A DNA stretch of 7,073 nt from Deltaproteobacteria bacterium (GTDB lineage Bacteria; Desulfobacterota; Dissulfuribacteria; Dissulfuribacterales; S140-46): the NCBI GenBank assembly GCA_015491585.1, contig WFVQ01000059.1, positions 1 to 7,073 of the forward strand, read 5' to 3'. Under the pieces are notes generated by a model. The model had not been told where the DNA came from. It saw only the letters and a list, made by a program, of their open reading frames with translations, and did no database searches. Positions 1-6,684 of this stretch are shown in pieces. A program made the translations under genes and the position numbers. Each line of letters opens with the position of its first letter. Position 1 is the stretch's first letter.

Positions 1-204
1 ACCCAGAATCAGTTGACCAGCACCATCGCGAATCTGACTACCACGCAGGTGAATGTGACTGCCGCGGAGTCTCAGATCAGGGATGTGGATTTTGCTGAGG
101 AGTCATCGAACTTCAGCAAGATGCAGGTTCTGATGCAGGCGGGTACGTTTGCACTCGCCCAGGCCAACGCCGCATCCCAGAACGTCCTGCAGCTCCTGCA
201 GTAA
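1..204 (+). CDS. fliC: Flagellin, C-terminal end (partial, 5' end outside window)
   Basis: This is the last 67 codons of a flagellin, the secreted subunit of the flagellar filament. The frame is open from base 1 to a TAA stop. The visible part is the conserved C-terminal D0/D1 helix: an AAESQIRDVDFAEE stretch followed by QAGTFALAQANAASQNVLQLLQ-type residues, which matches the canonical flagellin ending (AES-IRD-D-A-E ... QAG-A-LAQAN--PQ-VL-LL). This helix packs inside the filament core; in the family the C-terminal region is also what FliS binds before export. The downstream fliD and fliS genes agree with the call. The apparent TTG start at base 13 is not a real start; the gene continues to the left. 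The variable central domain is not visible, so the flagellin subtype cannot be given. Confidence 0.95.
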   Translation, partial: TQNQLTSTIANLTTTQVNVTAAESQIRDVDFAEESSNFSKMQVLMQAGTFALAQANAASQNVLQLLQ

Positions 205-217
205 CAGTTCTAAATAT

Positions 218-240
218 GGGGGTGGGTCTGACCCACCCCC
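218..240 (+). terminator. Perfect GC-rich hairpin between flagellin gene and fliD
   Basis: GGGGGTGGGT (218-227) and ACCCACCCCC (231-240) form a perfect 10 bp stem around a 3-base loop, starting 13 bases after the flagellin stop. No run of T follows, so it is not a textbook Rho-independent terminator. It may be a partial terminator that lowers readthrough into fliD, or a 3' structure that protects the abundant flagellin mRNA from exonucleases. I saw no convincing sigma-28 or sigma-54 promoter between it and fliD, which favours some readthrough. Confidence 0.5.
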
Positions 241-260
241 AACTTGCTGATGAGTTCTCA

Positions 261-267
261 AGAGGAG
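261..267 (+). promoter_or_regulatory. Ribosome binding site of fliD
   Basis: AGAGGAG lies 7 bases before the ATG at 275, a strong Shine-Dalgarno match at good spacing. It fixes the fliD start. Confidence 0.8.
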
Positions 268-274
268 TAATAGT

Positions 275-1651
275 ATGCCGGGTACCATCTCTGCCTTAGG
301 ATTAGGTTCAGGACTTCAGTTGCAGGATATCCTGGATCAGATGCGAGAGGTGGACGAGGCGCCTATCAAGCGCTTGGAATCCGAGAAAGAGCAGCTCAAT
401 GAGCAGCTCTCGGCGTTTAACGAGATCAACCAGTCTCTTTTGAGCCTGAAGAGTGCTGCGCTGGACCTAAGCCTGTCAGAGACTTATCTGGGCAGAAGTG
501 TTTCTGTCACGGATACTAATGTGGTCGAGGCAGATGTGAGCGATGGAGCCGCTGTTGCATCGTATCAGGTCACGGTAAACCGGCTTGCCACCTTCAGTTC
601 ATGGCAGGGAAGTGGACTGGCGGATAGCACTAGCGTAGTCAACAGCACTGGCTCAGATGAGACCTTTTCATATCACATTGGCAGTGGAACCGTTATCTCT
701 ATAACCGTCCCAGACGGTACAACGCTTGAAGGGTTGGCATCATTGATAAACGAAGATTCCGACAACCCAGGCGTCACAGCTACGGTTATTAATGATGGTA
801 CAGGAACTAATCCATACAGACTGGTCCTAAAGGCCGATGAGACCGGAGAATCGAATCGAATCACCATCGATTCCCAGCTTTCGGGTTATACCTTGACAGA
901 GATTCAGGGGGCTGGAGGTGCCTCCCTGAACGCAGAGATCGTGGTGGATGGCATAACCTATGAGCGTGAAACCAACAGCTCGATCACGGATGTTATCAGC
1001 GGAGTCACGCTAAATCTCTTAAAAGATGGCACCACCTCGGTTTCTGTATCTACGGATACCTCTGCAATCCAAGAGAAGATAGAGGGGTTGGTTGACGGCT
1101 TCAACAGCCTGATTGAGAGCCTCTCCGAGCAGACTGGATATGATGAAGATGGCAATGCCCAGCTTCTGACCAGGTCATCTACGGCCAGGACTTTGAAGAG
1201 CGAGTTGCTGTCCTTGATATCTACCGAGGTGGATGTCGGTGGCTCAGTGAGCACCATGTATGACCTCGGTCTATCTATCGACAGAGATGGTAAGCTCAGC
1301 ATAGACGAAAATACTTTGGCAAATGCACTGGCGACTGACTTGGATTCGGTCAAGAAGTTCTTTGTCGGGATCCCCGAAGAGGGGACAGACGGTTTGGGCG
1401 ATATACTCAACGACGAGTTGAGAAACTGGACACGTCCCAATACCGGTCTGTTGACCGTGGAGATAAATTCAACGCAAGACAAGATATCGCGTATAGATGC
1501 TAACATAGAAGCGACGACGGCGCGTCTTGATAAGAAATACGATATACTGGCGAAACAATTTGCGGCATTGGACAGCTTCATGAGTGAGATGCAGTCCATG
1601 TCCGACTATCTGAGCCAGCAGTTTGATGCGTTAACTGTCAAGAAACAATAG
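275..1651 (+). CDS. fliD: Flagellar filament cap protein FliD (HAP2)
   Basis: FliD forms the oligomeric cap at the tip of the growing filament, where it helps exported flagellin fold and insert. The 458-residue protein has the expected layout. An N-terminal FliD_N region (about residues 4-100) opens with ISALGLGSGLQLQDIL, the family's LGLGSGLD-type signature, followed by a heptad-rich helix. A flagellin hook IN-type motif lies at about 138-196 (TLEGLASLINE, then GVTATVIND and YRLVLKADETG). A FliD_C region runs from about 215 to 440 and ends in a long coiled-coil-like helix (about 395-455). There are no cysteines, as is common in exported flagellar proteins, and no cleavable signal peptide; export would be by the flagellar type III system. 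Length is typical. It sits between the flagellin gene and fliS, the classic order. Confidence 0.95.
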   Translation: MPGTISALGLGSGLQLQDILDQMREVDEAPIKRLESEKEQLNEQLSAFNEINQSLLSLKSAALDLSLSETYLGRSVSVTDTNVVEADVSDGAAVASYQVTVNRLATFSSWQGSGLADSTSVVNSTGSDETFSYHIGSGTVISITVPDGTTLEGLASLINEDSDNPGVTATVINDGTGTNPYRLVLKADETGESNRITIDSQLSGYTLTEIQGAGGASLNAEIVVDGITYERETNSSITDVISGVTLNLLKDGTTSVSVSTDTSAIQEKIEGLVDGFNSLIESLSEQTGYDEDGNAQLLTRSSTARTLKSELLSLISTEVDVGGSVSTMYDLGLSIDRDGKLSIDENTLANALATDLDSVKKFFVGIPEEGTDGLGDILNDELRNWTRPNTGLLTVEINSTQDKISRIDANIEATTARLDKKYDILAKQFAALDSFMSEMQSMSDYLSQQFDALTVKKQ

Positions 1652-1660
1652 TTTATAGCC

Positions 1661-1672
1661 AAGGAAGGAAGG
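1661..1672 (+). promoter_or_regulatory. Ribosome binding site of fliS
   Basis: The purine run AAGGAAGGAAGG ends 4 bases before the ATG at 1677 and offers overlapping Shine-Dalgarno matches. It lies in the 25-base gap after fliD, with no terminator-like hairpin, so fliD and fliS are probably co-transcribed. Confidence 0.7.
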
Positions 1673-1676
1673 TCCA

Positions 1677-2153
1677 ATGACAGCTTATGGCGTTAAGGCA
1701 TATACATCCACGGACATTCTCACTACTGATCCGTACAAGTTGATACTCATGCTGTATGAAGCCGCGCTGAAGCACCTGTTCGCTGCCAGAGCTGCCATAC
1801 GTGACAGGAACATGGTGGCTAAGGGAGAGAACATCAGCAAGGCGATCTCCATTATTTCAGAACTATTGAATGCCGTAGAAGGTGACGAACATAATGAGGC
1901 GGCCAATTTTCTTCGCGGTCTATATGCAGCCATATTGGCCGAATTGCCCAAGGCCAATTTGAACAATGATGAAAAGATTGTCGAGCTGAGTATCAAGTAC
2001 ATAGCCCAGTTGAAGAACATTTGGGAGAACTACGTGATGAACGCTCCCAGAGAGGGGGGGGAGGCAACTCCCGACAATGTGGCCCATCAAACGATGGGAG
2101 CTATGGCAGGGGATAGTGAAGCTGGAAACAGGCATCTGTCATTGAGGCTATAA
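1677..2153 (+). CDS. fliS: Flagellin export chaperone FliS
   Basis: FliS is a small cytoplasmic four-helix-bundle chaperone that binds the disordered C-terminus of flagellin, stops premature polymerisation and delivers it to the FlhA export gate. The 158-residue product carries the family hallmarks: an N-terminal Y...Y segment, then DPYKLILMLYEAALKHL (residues 18-34), the central helix with ENISKAISIISELLNAV (51-67), NFLRGLYAAILAEL (77-90) and a closing QLKNIWENYV (111-120). Beyond residue 120 there is a tail of about 38 residues, rich in Gly, Ala and polar residues, longer than the usual FliS end and likely flexible. A run of eight G (2054-2061) falls in this tail. Its stop overlaps the next start by one base (TAATG), implying translational coupling. 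Confidence 0.93.
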   Translation: MTAYGVKAYTSTDILTTDPYKLILMLYEAALKHLFAARAAIRDRNMVAKGENISKAISIISELLNAVEGDEHNEAANFLRGLYAAILAELPKANLNNDEKIVELSIKYIAQLKNIWENYVMNAPREGGEATPDNVAHQTMGAMAGDSEAGNRHLSLRL

Positions 2154-2566
2154 TGGATATGTTTGAAGATTACGAGGCACTTGAAAGGCGTCTGTCGTCT
2201 GCCTTCGATAGATTCGAAGTCTTACAGGCGAGGCTGCTGGAAGAGGTGAAGGAATCTCCGGGGCAACTTGCCGAGTCGTTACCGAGATGGGGCCTCCACC
2301 GTAAGCAGGCGTTCGAGGATCTGCGTAAGGGCCTGGATGATTTGAATTCCGGCCTTGAAACCGGAATGCTGGAACCTCACATGGCCCCGATGTGGAGAGA
2401 ACGGCTGCATCTGCTCCTGGAGAAGGAGGCGGAACTTTATGAAACCTTGGCCCTTCTCAAGGGGGAGATCCTCGATACCCTTTCGCGGTTGCAAAAAGGT
2501 AAGAGGGCCCTGGAAGGCTATTCGTCCGCCAGAAAAGGTCCGGTTTTTCTTCGTCAAGATGCATGA
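2153..2566 (+). CDS. FliT-like small helical flagellar protein (probable export chaperone)
   Basis: The 137-residue product is hydrophilic, rich in Leu, Glu, Arg and Lys, with no cysteine, signal peptide or membrane segment. It is predicted to be almost entirely helical: one helix from about 5 to 35, another from about 48 to 68, and a long one from about 80 to 122. It ends with QKGKRALEGY (about residues 114-123), resembling the basic helix ending seen in FliT/FlgN-type chaperones, then a short tail. In many bacteria the gene right after fliS is fliT, whose product binds FliD and, in enterics, the master regulator FlhDC. The call rests on position, size and helix pattern, not on a firm sequence match. 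It starts inside the fliS stop (TAATG) with GAGG 5 bases upstream; an ATG two codons later is a possible alternative start. Confidence 0.6.
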   Translation: MDMFEDYEALERRLSSAFDRFEVLQARLLEEVKESPGQLAESLPRWGLHRKQAFEDLRKGLDDLNSGLETGMLEPHMAPMWRERLHLLLEKEAELYETLALLKGEILDTLSRLQKGKRALEGYSSARKGPVFLRQDA

Positions 2567-2571
2567 AGGAG
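2566..2571 (+). promoter_or_regulatory. Ribosome binding site that decides the flaG start
   Basis: AAGGAG sits 6 bases before the ATG at 2578. The earlier in-frame ATG at 2563 overlaps the preceding stop (ATGA) but has no purine-rich site upstream, and this AAGGAG would lie inside its coding region. The 2578 start is therefore preferred. Confidence 0.75.
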
Positions 2572-2577
2572 TCGATT

Positions 2578-2967
2578 ATGCCAGCCATGCTCATGCAGAT
2601 TAAGAATATCAATGAGATGTTTGTGAATGGACAGGGAGGAGAATTGCGTAGTAGCAGCAGCGTGCTGAAGGGCGGAGATGCCCAGCCGCCACCTGCAGCT
2701 CACTCAGTCAATGTGCAAACCTCGCCAAAAGAACGCCTCACAACAGATCAACTTGAGGCGATTGTGGAGGAGATCCAGAGCAATCTGGACTTCATGAACA
2801 CAAAGATTGCATTCAAGGTGGATAAGAAGAGCGAGGAAATGGTGGTAGAGGTGATGGACAAAGAGACGGGAGAGGTGCTGAAGCAGATACCGCCCGAAGA
2901 GATCCTCAAGATAAGGGCAGCATTCAAGGATCTGGTGCGTGGAATGTTGGTGAACGCCCAAGCGTGA
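2578..2967 (+). CDS. flaG: FlaG family protein
   Basis: FlaG proteins are small factors tied to polar flagella; in several species loss of flaG changes filament length, but the biochemical role is unsettled. With the start at 2578 the product has 129 residues. Residues 1-55 are low-complexity and probably disordered (a Ser run at 25-28 and PPPAA at 37-41). The conserved FlaG domain follows: TTDQLEAIVEEIQSNLDF (55-72), then KIAFKVDKKSEEMVVEVMDKETGEVLKQIPPEE (76-108), containing the family's D--TGEV--QIPPEE signature, and an ending helix to residue 129. Position in the flagellin-fliD-fliS cluster agrees. The longer reading from 2563 would only add MKESI. Confidence 0.9.
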   Translation: MPAMLMQIKNINEMFVNGQGGELRSSSSVLKGGDAQPPPAAHSVNVQTSPKERLTTDQLEAIVEEIQSNLDFMNTKIAFKVDKKSEEMVVEVMDKETGEVLKQIPPEEILKIRAAFKDLVRGMLVNAQA

Positions 2968-2972
2968 GTTCT

Positions 2973-3001
2973 GGCTGAACCGTGGACCTTAAGCCTTTTT
3001 T
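2973..3001 (+). terminator. Candidate terminator of the flagellar cluster
   Basis: A weak imperfect stem (GGCT at 2973-2976 with AGCC at 2992-2995, plus two inner A-T pairs) is followed at once by six T (2996-3001). It lies just after flaG in the 101-base convergent gap. The stem is poor, so the call is tentative. A second T6 run is at 3061-3066, and a small hairpin (CAACA/TGTTG, 3003-3016) lies between. For the minus-strand glk gene, which ends at 3069, I see no clear terminator with a T-run. Confidence 0.35.
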
Positions 3002-3068
3002 GCAACAAGCCTGTTGTATGTATCTCTTCGTCCGCTATCTGACAGGAGTGCAGAGAGCCCTTTTTTAT

Positions 3069-4061
3069 TCAGTGCTCTCCCTTGCCTTCGGCTTTCAGCA
3101 GTTCCCAGTAGAATCCAGCACCTCTTAGACCTATTTCACTTGCTGTGACAACATAAGTGGGTATGGAAGAGAGCAGGCCGCTCATCCTGCCTTTGGCCTC
3201 GAAAGAGCGTCTGAAAGGGCTATTTTTCAATATATTTAATATTTTGGGCGCTATTCCCCCTGCGATGAAAACCCCTCCTGTGGCCATGGACTTCAGGGCC
3301 AGATTGCCGGCTTCGGCTCCAAGGATAGAGCAGAATGTGTTTATAATCTCCAGGCAGTCCGCATCGCCGTCTCTGGCCTTCTCGGAGAGGGCAGCCGCAG
3401 GGTCTCTGGCATCCAAAAGCCCTGCCAGAATGGGCCGATCTTTGGCGAAGAACCGGATGAGGTTTACGAGCCCAGGTCCTGAGACCACCCGTTCTACGCT
3501 TACATGGTCGTACCGTTGGCTCAGATAGGCCCATATCTCTGCCTCGACTGGAGTGGTAGGGGCGAAGTCACAATGACCACCTTCGGTGGCTATGACCCAT
3601 CCCCCCTTTTGGCCTTTAACTATTACCGCCTCCCCAAGACCGGTTCCGGGGCCGAGTACAGCTATATTGCCGGAATGTTCGGGACGCCCCCTTCCTATCT
3701 GGACATAACCTCTCTCATCTAAGGAGAACAGGCCCCAGGCCGCAGCTGCGAAGTCGTTTAGCACTACTACCCTCTCGAACCCCAGTGTCCGCTCCATTTG
3801 TGAGGCATCCACATCCCATTGGAGATTGGTGCCAGCTATTCTTCTTCCATGCACAGGGCCTGCCGCCGCAAGTGATGCCTCGCAAGGCCGCAGGCCAGGG
3901 GCCGGGGTGCAGACCTCCTCAAGGTACAACCCGATGATTTCCTCCAATGAGGGATAGTCACGGGATGGAAAGCTCCTCTTCTGATGTAGCTTTCCCTGGC
4001 AGTATATGGCAAGGCGGGTATTGGTGCCTCCAATATCGCCGACTAACACAGGTTCTTTCAT
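3069..4061 (-). CDS. glk: Glucokinase (proteobacterial Glk type)
   Basis: Glucokinase phosphorylates glucose to glucose 6-phosphate with ATP in the cytoplasm, the entry step of glycolysis for free glucose. The 330-residue product matches E. coli-type Glk (321 residues) along its length: phosphate-1 loop LVGDIGGTNTRLA (6-18), catalytic Asp103 in VVLNDFAAAAWG, phosphate-2 loop GPGTGLGEA (137-145), sugar-binding ATEGGHCDFAP (158-168; Glu160 and His163 equivalents), Glu190 in SVERVVSGPGLVNL, and the adenosine-site segment GGVFIAGGIAPKIL (262-275). The frame is open further upstream to 4223, but that part lies inside the preceding gene and is not Glk-like. The ATG at 4061 has AGGAG 9 bases upstream and overlaps the upstream stop by one base (TGATG). 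It is the last gene of the minus-strand cluster. Confidence 0.93.
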   Translation of the reverse strand: MKEPVLVGDIGGTNTRLAIYCQGKLHQKRSFPSRDYPSLEEIIGLYLEEVCTPAPGLRPCEASLAAAGPVHGRRIAGTNLQWDVDASQMERTLGFERVVVLNDFAAAAWGLFSLDERGYVQIGRGRPEHSGNIAVLGPGTGLGEAVIVKGQKGGWVIATEGGHCDFAPTTPVEAEIWAYLSQRYDHVSVERVVSGPGLVNLIRFFAKDRPILAGLLDARDPAAALSEKARDGDADCLEIINTFCSILGAEAGNLALKSMATGGVFIAGGIAPKILNILKNSPFRRSFEAKGRMSGLLSSIPTYVVTASEIGLRGAGFYWELLKAEGKGEH

Positions 4062-5116
4062 CAGACTCTGCTCCTGATGGAGTCGGATAGCTCTCGGGTC
4101 AGTCTGAGCGCCTTTTCCGAGAGGGCTGGAGTCAGGAGACCGGTCCCGCAGCTCGGTGTCACCAGGGAGCTGGCGGCAATCTGTTGGCATTCCAGTGAGA
4201 GGCCTGAGACTATAGATTCCCACCGTTCCAGGAGTTCATCTAGTGTGGCGGATTCCAGCCGGTCCGGGTCCAGTGTGGGAACAAGTCCCCAGGCAATTAT
4301 GCCCCCATCTCTAATGAATTGCTCGAGCTGGGGCTTGAACAGAAACATCCGGTCGAGATAGCCGTAAGCGTCGAAGCTGATGATCTCTACGCCGCTGCGG
4401 AAGGCGATGTCCCAGTCCGTATTTCCGCAGACATGGATGCCTGGAATCCCGCCCGCCCGTTCCACCTCATTCACCACCTCTTCCAGGGCGGCAATGACCT
4501 CCTCCTTGGACATGCCCACCATGGCCGAGGAGCCGAATCCCGACAGTGCGGGCTCGTCAAGGAAGATCAGGACCTTCGTCCCGGTCTCCTTGAGCCGTTC
4601 TATTTGGAACCTGGCCTTCATGGCCACCATCTTGACCACCGCGTCCCGGAGCTGCTGATCGTAGAATACCGCCTTGCCGTCCTGATCCTTTAGCCCGGTC
4701 AGCATGGTGAAAGGGCCTGTTATCTGTCCCTTTACTGCGAGCGGCGGGCTATCAAGGGACTTCACTGCCTGGATCAATGTCTCCAGGCCCCTGGTGCGGG
4801 ATTCGGACATGGCAAAACGCGACGATGAGAGAGGCTGGCCTCCCTCGGTGACTCCAAGGTAATCTTCGTAGAATGCCAGCAATTCGGCTTCGAATTCCGG
4901 TCCTGAGGTGTCCAGGCAGATAGCATCCCCATCCTCCTTCAGGCCTGGCAGCCCCTCTGAAAATTGAGATAACAGCCTCTCTTCCGGATAGGAGGGCAGT
5001 TGAACCCAAAGAGGTATCTCTGGCGTGTAGTTTAGCACCATCTTGGTAGCCTCGGTATGGCTCTTCAGGGGAAGGCTCCCTATGAGCGTGGGAAGGGAGT
5101 TGGGCTCGAATCTCAT
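4061..5116 (-). CDS. Short MetE/URO-D superfamily methyltransferase-like protein
   Basis: The 351-residue product is a single TIM-barrel-sized member of the superfamily holding the C-terminal half of cobalamin-independent methionine synthase (MetE), uroporphyrinogen decarboxylase and MtaA/MtbA methyltransferases. Visible signatures are IGSLPLKS near the start (12-19), VKGQITGPFTML (128-139), IFLDEPAL (184-191, like the MetE DEPA motif), HVCGN (228-232, a His-x-Cys zinc pair) and SCGTG (322-326, a second zinc Cys). Asp249 in ISFDAYG aligns with the MetE zinc-ligand Glu. The N-terminal folate-binding half of full MetE is missing. It is therefore probably a zinc-dependent methyl-transfer enzyme using a thiol acceptor, but donor and acceptor are unknown; a folate-independent methionine synthase or corrinoid-linked methyltransferase is possible. 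The start overlaps the rng stop (ATGA) with GGAGGT 6 bases upstream; its stop overlaps glk. Confidence 0.8.
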   Translation of the reverse strand: MRFEPNSLPTLIGSLPLKSHTEATKMVLNYTPEIPLWVQLPSYPEERLLSQFSEGLPGLKEDGDAICLDTSGPEFEAELLAFYEDYLGVTEGGQPLSSSRFAMSESRTRGLETLIQAVKSLDSPPLAVKGQITGPFTMLTGLKDQDGKAVFYDQQLRDAVVKMVAMKARFQIERLKETGTKVLIFLDEPALSGFGSSAMVGMSKEEVIAALEEVVNEVERAGGIPGIHVCGNTDWDIAFRSGVEIISFDAYGYLDRMFLFKPQLEQFIRDGGIIAWGLVPTLDPDRLESATLDELLERWESIVSGLSLECQQIAASSLVTPSCGTGLLTPALSEKALRLTRELSDSIRSRV

Positions 5117-6684
5117 TTTGCTACCTCCGGTATATTGTCTGGCTGCCTCTGGGCGCGGGAGGTTATGCGGAATTGCTCCAGGTGGAATTCCGGCCTGGGT
5201 ATGATGGTGATCTGGGCATTCAGCTCTTTTTCCAACAGCTCAATATGGTGGCCTGCCTCGTTGAGAAGGAGCTCGCCCACCTTGGGATGGACCTCTATGT
5301 GGAGCTCGTGTCCTTCGGTCCGTTCGCCCTGCCTCCTGATCTTCCTGAATATCTCGTGGCATATGGAACGCCTGGACTTCAGCAGACCCGTGCCGTCGCA
5401 ATAGAAACAGGGTTCGCTCAGGAGCTGCTTCAAACTCTCGCGATTCCTTTTCCTGGTCATCTGTATGAGGCCCAGTTCCGACATCTTAAGGACGTTAACC
5501 TTGCTCTTGTCGCGCCGCACATGTTCCTTCAGGGTGTTGAAGACCTCCTCCCGGTTGGCCTTGCTCTCCATGTCTATGAAGTCGATGATGATGAGGCCCC
5601 CTATGTTGCGGAGGCGGAGTTGGTAGGCGATTTCCTTCGCTGCCTCGAGGTTCGTCTTGAGTATGGTGTCCTCGAGGTGACGCTTGCCCACGAAACGGCC
5701 AGTGTTCACGTCGATGGCGGTCAATGCCTCGGTGCTCTCTATCACTATGTAGCCGCCTGATTTGAGCCAGACCTTCTTGCCAAGGGCCTTGGACATCTCG
5801 TGTTCGATGCCGAACGCATCGAATATGGGCAGCCTCTCCGTGTAGAGCTCCACTCTGGAGACCAGGTGGGGAGCGAATTTCTTCAGAAAGTCCACTATTC
5901 GCTGGTATGCCTCCTGATCGTCCACTACCAGGCGCGAAACCTCGCCGGAAAATAGATCCCGCACGGCACGGAGCGCAACGTCCAGATCTTCGTATATGAG
6001 GCTGGGTATGGGAAGCGTGCTGGCCTTGTGCTGTATGTCGTCCCAGAGGTGCATGAGAAAATTGAATTCGGCCAGGAGCTCGGAATGGGACAGGCCTTCG
6101 CTTGCAGTCCTGGCAATGAGCCCGATCCCGTTGGGGCGTATCTCCTCGAGGATCTTCTTCAGCCTGGCCCGTTCCGTCTCGTCCACTATCCTGCGGGATA
6201 TGCCTACGTGGTTCATTGTGGGCATGAGCACCAGATGGCGGCCTGGAAGGGAGACGTGGGAAGTGACCCTGGCCCCCTTGGTGCCAAGCGGTTCCTTGCC
6301 GACCTGGACCAGGATCTCTTGGCCCTGGTGAAGGAGGTCCTCTATCCTGAAAGGCGGCTGGAGATAGTGGAGGTCGTCATCATCGTGACACTGGCACCGC
6401 TCCAGCGGCTCCTCATGGCACTCCTCGCGGCCGAGCAGGGCCTCAAATTCGGACAGGTGATCGTAGACGTCGTTGACATAAAGGAAAGCCGTCCTCTCCA
6501 GTCCTATGTCAACGAAGGCGGCCTGCATTCCAGGAAGCACACGGACAACGCGCCCTTTGTAGATGTTTCCAACATATCCCCTCTTCGCCTCGGGCTCGAC
6601 GTGAAGCTCTACCACCGTGCTGTTTTCCAGCAGGGCGACCCTGGTCTCCCAGGGAGTGACGTTTATGATGAGTTCAGACGACAT
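5113..6684 (-). CDS. rng: Ribonuclease G (RNase E/G family endoribonuclease)
   Basis: RNase G is a cytoplasmic single-strand-specific endoribonuclease; in E. coli it matures the 5' end of 16S rRNA and cuts some mRNAs. From the chosen start the protein has 523 residues (E. coli 489) and aligns throughout. An S1 domain spans about 35-130 (RGYVGNIYKGRVVRVLPGMQAAFVDIGLERTAFL ... KEPLGTKGARVTSHVSLPGR). Catalytic aspartates are Asp325 (TAIDVNTG) and Asp368 (IIIDFIDM); the Zn-link is CFYC (426-429) followed by DGTG. No RNase E-like scaffold follows, so G rather than E. About 20 extra residues lie in the S1 domain near 85-108, including CQCHDDDD. The start at 6684 matches the E. coli N-terminus (MTAELLVNVTP versus MSSELIINVTP), although its ribosome site is weak. 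A GTG at 6726 would add 14 residues with a CxxC. Confidence 0.95.
   Translation of the reverse strand: MSSELIINVTPWETRVALLENSTVVELHVEPEAKRGYVGNIYKGRVVRVLPGMQAAFVDIGLERTAFLYVNDVYDHLSEFEALLGREECHEEPLERCQCHDDDDLHYLQPPFRIEDLLHQGQEILVQVGKEPLGTKGARVTSHVSLPGRHLVLMPTMNHVGISRRIVDETERARLKKILEEIRPNGIGLIARTASEGLSHSELLAEFNFLMHLWDDIQHKASTLPIPSLIYEDLDVALRAVRDLFSGEVSRLVVDDQEAYQRIVDFLKKFAPHLVSRVELYTERLPIFDAFGIEHEMSKALGKKVWLKSGGYIVIESTEALTAIDVNTGRFVGKRHLEDTILKTNLEAAKEIAYQLRLRNIGGLIIIDFIDMESKANREEVFNTLKEHVRRDKSKVNVLKMSELGLIQMTRKRNRESLKQLLSEPCFYCDGTGLLKSRRSICHEIFRKIRRQGERTEGHELHIEVHPKVGELLLNEAGHHIELLEKELNAQITIIPRPEFHLEQFRITSRAQRQPDNIPEVAK
5123..5128 (-). promoter_or_regulatory. Strong ribosome binding site of the MetE-like gene
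   Basis: On the minus strand GGAGGT lies 6 bases before the ATG at 5116, inside the last codons of rng. Such a strong site supports translation of this gene at its own rate rather than only by coupling to rng. Confidence 0.75.

Noticed and set aside
958..1599. A 213-codon minus-strand open frame opposite fliD
   Set aside because: It is antisense to a clear FliD coding region with no recognisable domain; a shadow frame.
3053..3079. GAGAGC/GCTCTC inverted repeat around the glk stop
   Set aside because: The 6 bp stem has a 15-base loop that contains the T-run itself and no T-run follows on either strand, so it does not look like a functional terminator.
3225..3249. Short AT-rich patch inside glk
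   Set aside because: It encodes the Lys/Ile/Leu/Asn-rich segment KILNILKN of glucokinase; the AT content follows from those residues and no binding-site symmetry is evident.
4062..4223. N-terminal extension of the glucokinase frame (54 extra codons)
   Set aside because: It lies wholly inside the MetE-like gene, has no glucokinase similarity, and the internal ATG at 4061 has a good ribosome site right before the DIGGTN motif.
5090..5097. GGGAAGGG on the plus strand, matching the E. coli KOPS consensus GGGNAGGG recognised by FtsK gamma
   Set aside because: One match in about 7 kb on two strands is expected by chance, and the KOPS sequence of this organism is unknown.
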